From Ecdyonurus torrentis (lineage: Eukaryota; Arthropoda; Insecta; Ephemeroptera; Heptageniidae), in the NCBI GenBank assembly GCA_949318235.1, contig OX439127.1, positions 14,322,324 through 14,386,323 of the forward strand: a stretch of DNA of 64,000 bases, in the 5' to 3' direction. Of the stretch, positions 57,435 to 64,000 are shown one piece after another (the first letter of the stretch is position 1; the number at the start of each line of letters is the position of its first letter). Made by a program: the position numbers and the translations under genes. The notes under the pieces were generated by a model. That model was not told the DNA's origin. It saw only the letters and a program-made list of their open reading frames with translations, and searched no databases.

Positions 57435-57575
57435 AAGGTTCAAGGTAAACAGCAAGGGAAAGATAAACAAATCTGTGTTTAAATGTGTTGGCTAGATTTT
57501 CACCAAACTGTAAGATACTTTTTCTCTATGGTAATAGCTTTGCTGGTTTCCTCTATCTTCTCCGTTTAGTTTATC
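57435..57575. repeat. Diverged palindromic repeat, CCAGCAAGGGCCTTACC family, copy 5
   Basis: GGTAAACAGCAAGGGAAAG at the left and GGTAATAGCTTTGCTGGTTT then CCTCTATCTT at the right resemble the family termini, in reduced form. Confidence 0.45.
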
Positions 57576-57669
57576 ATGTAAAGTAAAATCTAAATAGTAA
57601 TAACTAATAATCAACTTTAATGGATATGATAGTAATTTAAAAAAAAAATGCTATGGGATGTTTTAATGT

Positions 57670-57672
<3 letters not shown>

Positions 57673-57747
<75 letters not shown>
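57673..57747. repeat. (AT)n microsatellite
   Basis: Pure AT tract that runs into the hairpin MITE at 57745-57950. Confidence 0.95.
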
Positions 57748-57752
<5 letters not shown>

Positions 57753-57950
57753 CTTCCGCGTCAAAAGCGAGCATCTACACTTTCCAGATTTCCGACCAAA
57801 CGACTATCTACACTTTCTGAGCAGCGCTGTAACTCGACTACCTGCCATAAGCTTAACATTGCAGATGCTCGGCGGCGGAAAGTGTAGATAGTCGTTTTGT
57901 CGGAAATCTGGAAAGTGTAGATACTTGCTTTTGACGCGGAGGCATCGATA
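57745..57950. repeat. Hairpin MITE with ACACTTT motifs, copy 4
   Basis: The ends are TATCGATGCTTCCGCGTCAA and TTGACGCGGAGGCATCGATA. Each arm has two CTACACTTTC units, and the centre is near 57848. It is again inserted in (AT)n, with AT repeat on both sides. Confidence 0.88.
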
Positions 57951-58014
57951 TATATATATATATATTTGTGAACCTGAGTAAAAATTACATTAACATAATA
58001 ATTGATTATATTAT

Positions 58015-58255
58015 CAATGAAAGAATAGGTTAACCAACAAGCGCCTTACCATGATGAAGTGTGTAGCTACTGGAAGATCTTCGATGGCGTAGTTAACACA
58101 AATATTTACATTTATTAAGATGTTTTGGTGTCACCCTTCAAACATCTTTTCAATGTAAATATTTGTGTAATCTGTAGAAGTTCTTCCTTATTCCTAATTC
58201 TTTCCCGTGGTAATATATTCATCGAAATAGTTTTTATTTCCTAATTAGTTATAAA
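58015..58255. repeat. Palindromic repeat, CCAGCAAGGGCCTTACC family, copy 6
   Basis: AACCAACAAGCGCCTTACCA, then GTTAACACAAATATTTACAT is mirrored by ATGTAAATATTTGTGTAATC. The right edge ends ATCGAAATAGTTTTTATTTC, a decayed end motif. Confidence 0.7.
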
Positions 58256-58737
58256 GGAAATATATGAAATCTCTGTGGTTGCATGTCAAATGCACATTTT
58301 ACTTTTGGTTGCCATTCAAGATAAATTATATATTTGCTTTTAACCTGCAAATTTACTCCAGCTCAAAAGTAACTTGCGCGTTTTTCACGCAATCACAATG
58401 AGATAATATTTACAGTTAGAATAATATTTGTTAGTTTTAATTTTTTTATGCATAGGATTTAGGAAAAGTTCTTTAATATAAAGATCATTAATTATTTAAC
58501 TAGTACATGCTTCATGTGGACCACACATGAGAGATGCAAACTTGTGAGGTTACCTAACTTGTTTGTTACATGACTAGTGTTATGACAATATTGTGATATT
58601 TTAAAGTTGTTGTAGAGATACATAAAGCCGTCTTGTGGCAGAGTTTAAACTATGTCCATACTTCGTCCGAGCTGGTGTCACATAACCTCATCGTAATCTG
58701 CACTATAAGAAGTTAGCTTGCAATATATTGTCAAAGC

Positions 58738-59340
58738 AAAGAATACGGAAACCATAACAAGCTCCTTACCATGATAAAGTCTGTATCTAATTCCAGTTAG
58801 ATCTTGATGGCACAGTTTACACAAATATTTACATTTATTCAGACGTTATGAGGGTGACAGCTCTTCTTCAGTTGACTAGAGTGTTCAGTTTCAGACAAAT
58901 GAAAGGTAATTATTTAAACATGTTTCTAATTTGTGCGCCTCAAATTTTATGTGGAAACAATATTTCTACACCATGGTTTGATGCACAATCAGGTGTAGCG
59001 TTATATCTATCAGGTGAGTTGCTTTAGCCAGCAAGCCAAACACGGCTCCTGATGCACGTGAATATGGCGTAATAATATAGTTTCCACATAAAGTTTGAGG
59101 TGCGCAAAAAGGCAGTAAGTTTAAATGGTTACCTTTCATTTGTGTGGAATTGTACATGGTAAGCAACTGAAGAAGGAGCTGTCACTCTTGAAATGTCTCA
59201 GCTAATGTAAATATTTGTGTTAACTGTGCCATAAAGATCTTCATCGAGCTACAGATTTCATCTTGGCAAGGTACTTGTTGGTTTTTCTATTATTTTCTTT
59301 GATAATATATTCAAACTGAAATGATTTTTATTTCCTACTT
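58738..59340. repeat. Palindromic repeat family copy 7, interrupted by another element
   Basis: The left arm runs AACAAGCTCCTTACCATG to GACAGCTCTTCTTCAGTTGA at about 58880. The right arm runs from GCAACTGAAGAAGGAGCTGT (59163) to AAACTGAAATGATTTTTATT at about 59330. The right arm contains GTAAATATTTGTGTTAACTG as in the copy at 33455-33742. The 58886-59157 repeat has inserted at the centre. Confidence 0.75.
58886..59157. repeat. Full CAGTTTCAGACAAATG inverted-repeat element
   Basis: The left end is TTCAGTTTCAGACAAATGAA. The right end, TTACCTTTCATTTGTG, is its imperfect inverse. The interior has TTGTGCGCCTCAAATTTTAT, GGTGTAGCGTTATATCTATC and TTTAGCCAGCAAGCC. It is inserted in the centre of the palindromic repeat at 58738-59340. 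Confidence 0.8.
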
Positions 59341-59764
59341 AATCATTTTTTTTTTTAAAGTTTAAGTAAGTTAATAATGTTAGTTCTATGACAGGTAACC
59401 TAGCAAAGTTGCATCTCTTGTTATGAACTTTATTTTATTCTCAAAGTGTTATTTTTAGTATATAACAGACAGAAACAATTGTATTGTAGTTATTATTAAT
59501 GGCTCTTTTATTTACTAATATGAATGTAACTGTGCTGCCCTAACACAAAACATATGTGATTATAACTAGTCGTCCAATATTGACTCTTTGCATTTAGTTC
59601 ACTTTGACGTGAGTTTTTATTGTCTTCCCAAGGCAATTACATTAAATTAATGTACTATACAAATGAACCCTAGTGAACGAAATACTATACTCTCCCATCA
59701 AATTGTACTGTATATTATATAAATTGAGGGTGCTTTGTTATAATGTCTGAAGTCCACTTGTCCT

Positions 59765-59904
<140 letters not shown>

Positions 59905-60000
59905 CTGCAAATGACCCAGAATGGACAAATTCAAATTTTGGCATCAATTGGATGAAATGATTGTTTCCAAGTCACGTGAGCTTCGGATATTACAGTGGAG

Positions 60001-60121
60001 CACTTTACGAAAAGCCGGAACGACAGAAATGAACAGGGAATGAAATAATTTGAAGTGAGAAAAATATCGTTTCAATTTGTTTCATTCCTTATTCATTCCT
60101 GTTGTTCCGGCTTTTCGTAAG
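60001..60121. repeat. Small inverted-repeat element next to (CT)n
   Basis: ACTTTACGAAAAGCCGGAAC at the left is mirrored by GTTCCGGCTTTTCGTAA at the right. ATGAACAGGGAATGAAA is matched by TTTCATTCC and TTCATTCCTG. A (CT)n tract starts immediately after. Confidence 0.8.
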
Positions 60122-60122
60122 G

Positions 60123-60180
<58 letters not shown>

Positions 60181-60239
60181 CCTCTGTACTGTACCCAGAC
60201 TGTACCTATCTATTAGAGAGAGAGAGAGAGAGAGAGAGA
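60121..60239. repeat. (CT)n then (GA)n, potential hairpin
   Basis: A CT tract at 60121-60184 and a GA tract at 60215-60239 are separated by about 30 unique bases, so the two can pair. Confidence 0.85.
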
Positions 60240-62342
60240 TTAAAAAAATAGTTTTAGTAACATGATGACAGCACGCACAGTCCTCCAATAACCTCGTATG
60301 CGTTGTATTTTTAAGATGTAATGAAATAATCAAAAGAAAGACAAAATGTTTAAAAATTAAATCATTTTCAGAAGAAAATTATATTATGCAAAAACTTGCA
60401 GAAACATAATGAGGATGTGGAATTAGTATATAAGTACTATATCACAAAATTAAAAAAAAAAAGCATGCGGTTGTATTTTATATTGCTGTCAATGGCAATG
60501 CTACCAACCTGGACTTCATATTACCAATATGCCATGATGTAGATTCATGGTTCTGTCTAAACTGAACATGTATACAAAATGTATTTACAAGAAGTGATAA
60601 GTATCGCGCAAGCATGGACATACATAGAATATCAGACTAATAAGATGCAGTATTTTATAAGCGGGTTGACTGAAACAATACGGCATATACTTACTTTATA
60701 CAGTCCATGTTTTTAGCATCACCCTTCACAGCATTAAAGAATATATCGGGGGGGAGGGGGGTCCTCATTTTTGTGGTCTTGTACTTATATTCCACATGGC
60801 TATTTTGTGAACACTTTATCTTTCTTATGATTAAATATTTACATTGAAATGTGTCGTTTCAATATGCATAGCATTTAAGACGTAAATAATAACCATATTA
60901 CTCAAAAGGCAAGTTTTTTCAAGCACTGAAATTTGTACTATGTAGTACACTTCATAGCAAACTTTTTGTAGAAGTTATAATTATTATTAATAGGTATTAA
61001 ATATAGTTTTCATTAGATATTAGTTTATTACTTTTCTTTTTTATAATGAGTGTTTTAATAATTGTAACACTATTTTAAGTACCTCTATTTAATGTTTAAG
61101 GTGAGATAATTATTTATATTCAAATAAACAATTGTATTGAGATAAATACAACTAATATATTTATACCTTTTTGCAGTAAATAAAACAAGTATTTTTTTTT
61201 ATCACATTTATCTTCTTTTTTATTTTGAACACAACATTTAATACATATATTTATATTATGTTATTTTATTTTTATAATATTAACATCAAATATAAGCAAC
61301 AGCACAGTAATGCATAGTTTAAGGTAATACTGGATATAGGGAGGGGGGAGGGACAATAATTTTAGACTGTAATTAAGATAAGTGTCCTCTGCCCCAGGGA
61401 AACAAAAAGAATTGAAAACTCGCCATAATAGAGTGTCAAAATGGACAAAAGCCTTGCCTTCCTAAGTGTTACTGTATAACCTATTTTCTTTAAAACTTGG
61501 ATTGTAGATTACAGGTCTGTATTTTTTTTTTTTTTTTTTTTTTTTTGTTCAACATTGATCAAATCTATTGTGGATCAAAATTGAAGTTAAAGCATTGCAT
61601 AGGTAAAGTAACTTGCAGGAGACCGTGATTTAGACAATTTTGACACTCGATTACAGTAACTTTTATTTCAGCTGGAATTTTTTTAACTATAGAGAATTAG
61701 AATAGAGAATTGTTAATGTGTTAATTATTAAGGTAAAAATTACTATATCTTGAGTTTTACAACACTATAATTTTTTTAGTGTGCTCTAGCTGTACGGTCA
61801 TTTTACTAAAACATGAATTTTCATTGGCATATGGGCATAACATGTATTTTAGGTATAGTTTTGCATCAACTGAAATCTCCATCTGATTGCATTGAATGGC
61901 CATAAGCCAAAAGAAATTCATTTTTAAGTAAAATGACTGTACAAAGAAAGAAAAAAAAAAACTTAATTATATATTTCAATTTTATAACCGTAATTAAAGT
62001 AGCAGAAATGTTTTTTTTTTCTTTAAATAAGGGTATCATTGTAGGAATTGTAATAGTTTTTAATTAGGTGGAAGGCTCTATTTATTATTATCGCAGCTCA
62101 AACAAGTCTGAACTTAGAATCAAATCCATTTGCAGGTGTGATAATGTTATATTAAAACAAAATGTAACATTATTTTCAATAATATTTGATAAATATTTAA
62201 TTTAAAACTTTATGAGCCACCTAGATTATAAACACTTGATTGCAAAGTGAAATTCACTTTTCCTATGTGAACATATAGAAAAGTGAATTAAACTTTCAAT
62301 ACAGTGGTGGTACTTATGTATATTTAAAAATATTCCAGTGAC

Positions 62343-62383
<41 letters not shown>

Positions 62384-62487
62384 GAAAGTGGGAGATTAAA
62401 ATAATATAATGAATTATTATATAATAATAAGAAAAGAAACAATACAGTAACTGCTGTGGTATAAGACTGGTTATTTTGTCATTGTAT

Positions 62488-62636
<149 letters not shown>

Positions 62637-63718
62637 TGCACATACATACTGCATTGAATATTTTAATTTTATAATATGCAAAATGAAAATACATAGAATT
62701 TTGCTTACTTGCAAATTTGATTCAACACAAAGCATTTCATCGTGGCACACACTACATTTAATATTTAGGACTAAAACTACCCCCATTGTGCATATTGAGG
62801 TTCTATTATATCCAAACAAGGAGCAAATTGTCATATGGACTTAAGCTGAAATAACACGAAAAGTGACACCAAGACTTGATAAAACTTTTTTTTTTTTTCA
62901 AACACCTAGCTATATTTACCAATACATTAATATTTTAATTTATTTTAATTTTAGTAAATTATGATTCCTATCACTATACAGAGTAAGCATTATTAGCTAA
63001 TATTATTTTTAAGTTAAATATACTGTAGTATTTTATAAGTTTCCATTATCCTTCCTTACATCTTTCCAGCATCATACATCTCCAAATTGCTTTATAATCG
63101 TTCAATGAATTTGTTTTTATCAAAAAATAAAACTGAACACGTCATTGCAAATTTAAGTTTTCAAAATACTAAATTATTTTTTTATGATTACAATAAGATT
63201 TACATTATATAATTTTGATTCACATTTTTATATCAATTTAGATAACAAAATTGTCTGGCTTAATTTTTGATAAACAAATCCATCCTAATTTCATAACCTC
63301 GCATCTAACATTCCTTAAATTTTCAACACCATATATTATATTATATTATATTTATAAGAAAAACAGGTATATTTATAATATTTAATTGCTAATATATAAT
63401 TATATATATATATATTTTTTTTAAACATTCATTTTTAAATATTACTTTGGATTATATTTATAAACATTGAATTAACAATACAACAGTACAGTGTACATGT
63501 ATGTACACATACATAAATACATACAATATACAGTATATATATATTATATTATATTTGTATGTATATATATAGTGAATCACCATCTACTTATTGAGAAAAA
63601 TACACATATATCATTAATTCATCAGCTCTTAATTCTCTCCTGACCTCTGTTCACAAGTTTTCATTTACAAGACTTAATTCCCCTGTTTTAACTTGTACGA
63701 AAATATTAGAGAAGGAAG

Positions 63719-63750
<32 letters not shown>

Positions 63751-64000
63751 AGGAAGCGTAAATATAGGAATAGAAAAAAATGCAACGTGCAAGATTGAAT
63801 GGATCACATTCTTCAATTGATTTTGCAATAAAAATATTTAAATGTTTACAATATGAATAATTGCTTTTATGATATTTCAACTAATTCCTCTCCTTCATTT
63901 TCATCGAGTATCATATATATATAAACATTTTTATTGACAAATATTTTAATCTGTTAAATTACTTTTTTTTTATATTATTATTATTTTTTTAATTTTATTC

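Overview
The window is animal (metazoan) nuclear DNA. It is very AT-rich, has many introns, and is loaded with dinucleotide microsatellites and short palindromic insertions. The species cannot be named from the sequence. One gene encodes a ciliary dynein subunit and has an RFX X-box at its 5' end, so the animal should have motile cilia or flagellated sperm. TCAGT-type initiators in a repeated promoter hint weakly at an arthropod, but other invertebrates are possible.

Three protein genes can be assembled exon by exon, with reading phase checked at every junction. (1) Minus strand, 20423 to 6638: a 16-coding-exon gene for axonemal dynein intermediate chain DNAI3 (WDR63, related to Chlamydomonas IC140), about 946 aa. 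It has a 5' untranslated segment near 22071-22177 carrying the X-box. (2) Plus strand, 26984 to 43085: a 9-coding-exon gene for the APC/C co-activator Cdh1 (fizzy-related, FZR1), about 561 aa with the C-box, seven WD repeats and terminal Ile-Arg tail. An alternative last exon at 39030-39248 would replace the Ile-Arg tail. (3) Plus strand, 48296 to 56428: a 6-exon gene for a Brambleberry/GEX1/Kar5 nuclear-membrane fusion protein, about 493 aa, with signal peptide, cysteine-rich domain and three membrane helices. DNAI3 and FZR1 are divergent and FZR1 and the Brambleberry gene are tandem. No functional link between the three is evident.

The rest is intergenic DNA (1-6.6 kb, 22.2-26.9 kb, 43.1-48.3 kb, 56.4-64 kb) and introns, largely made of repeats. 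There are two LINE reverse-transcriptase fragments in DNAI3 introns, a third LINE tail in a Brambleberry intron, and at least ten families of palindromic or terminal-inverted-repeat insertions, many in several copies and some nested.

The most striking repeat is an element of about 0.85 kb, in four copies plus a diverged fifth. It carries a CCAAT/TATA/initiator promoter followed about 55 bases later by a complete hammerhead self-cleaving ribozyme core and then a GTAAGT splice-donor-like sequence. Two copies form a 2.3 kb palindrome in an FZR1 intron. Its end motif (AACCATCGCGGTTAG) is shared with shorter palindromes in the window, one of which holds a decayed hammerhead-like hairpin. Together they look like remains of a hammerhead-bearing retroelement, possibly Penelope-like.
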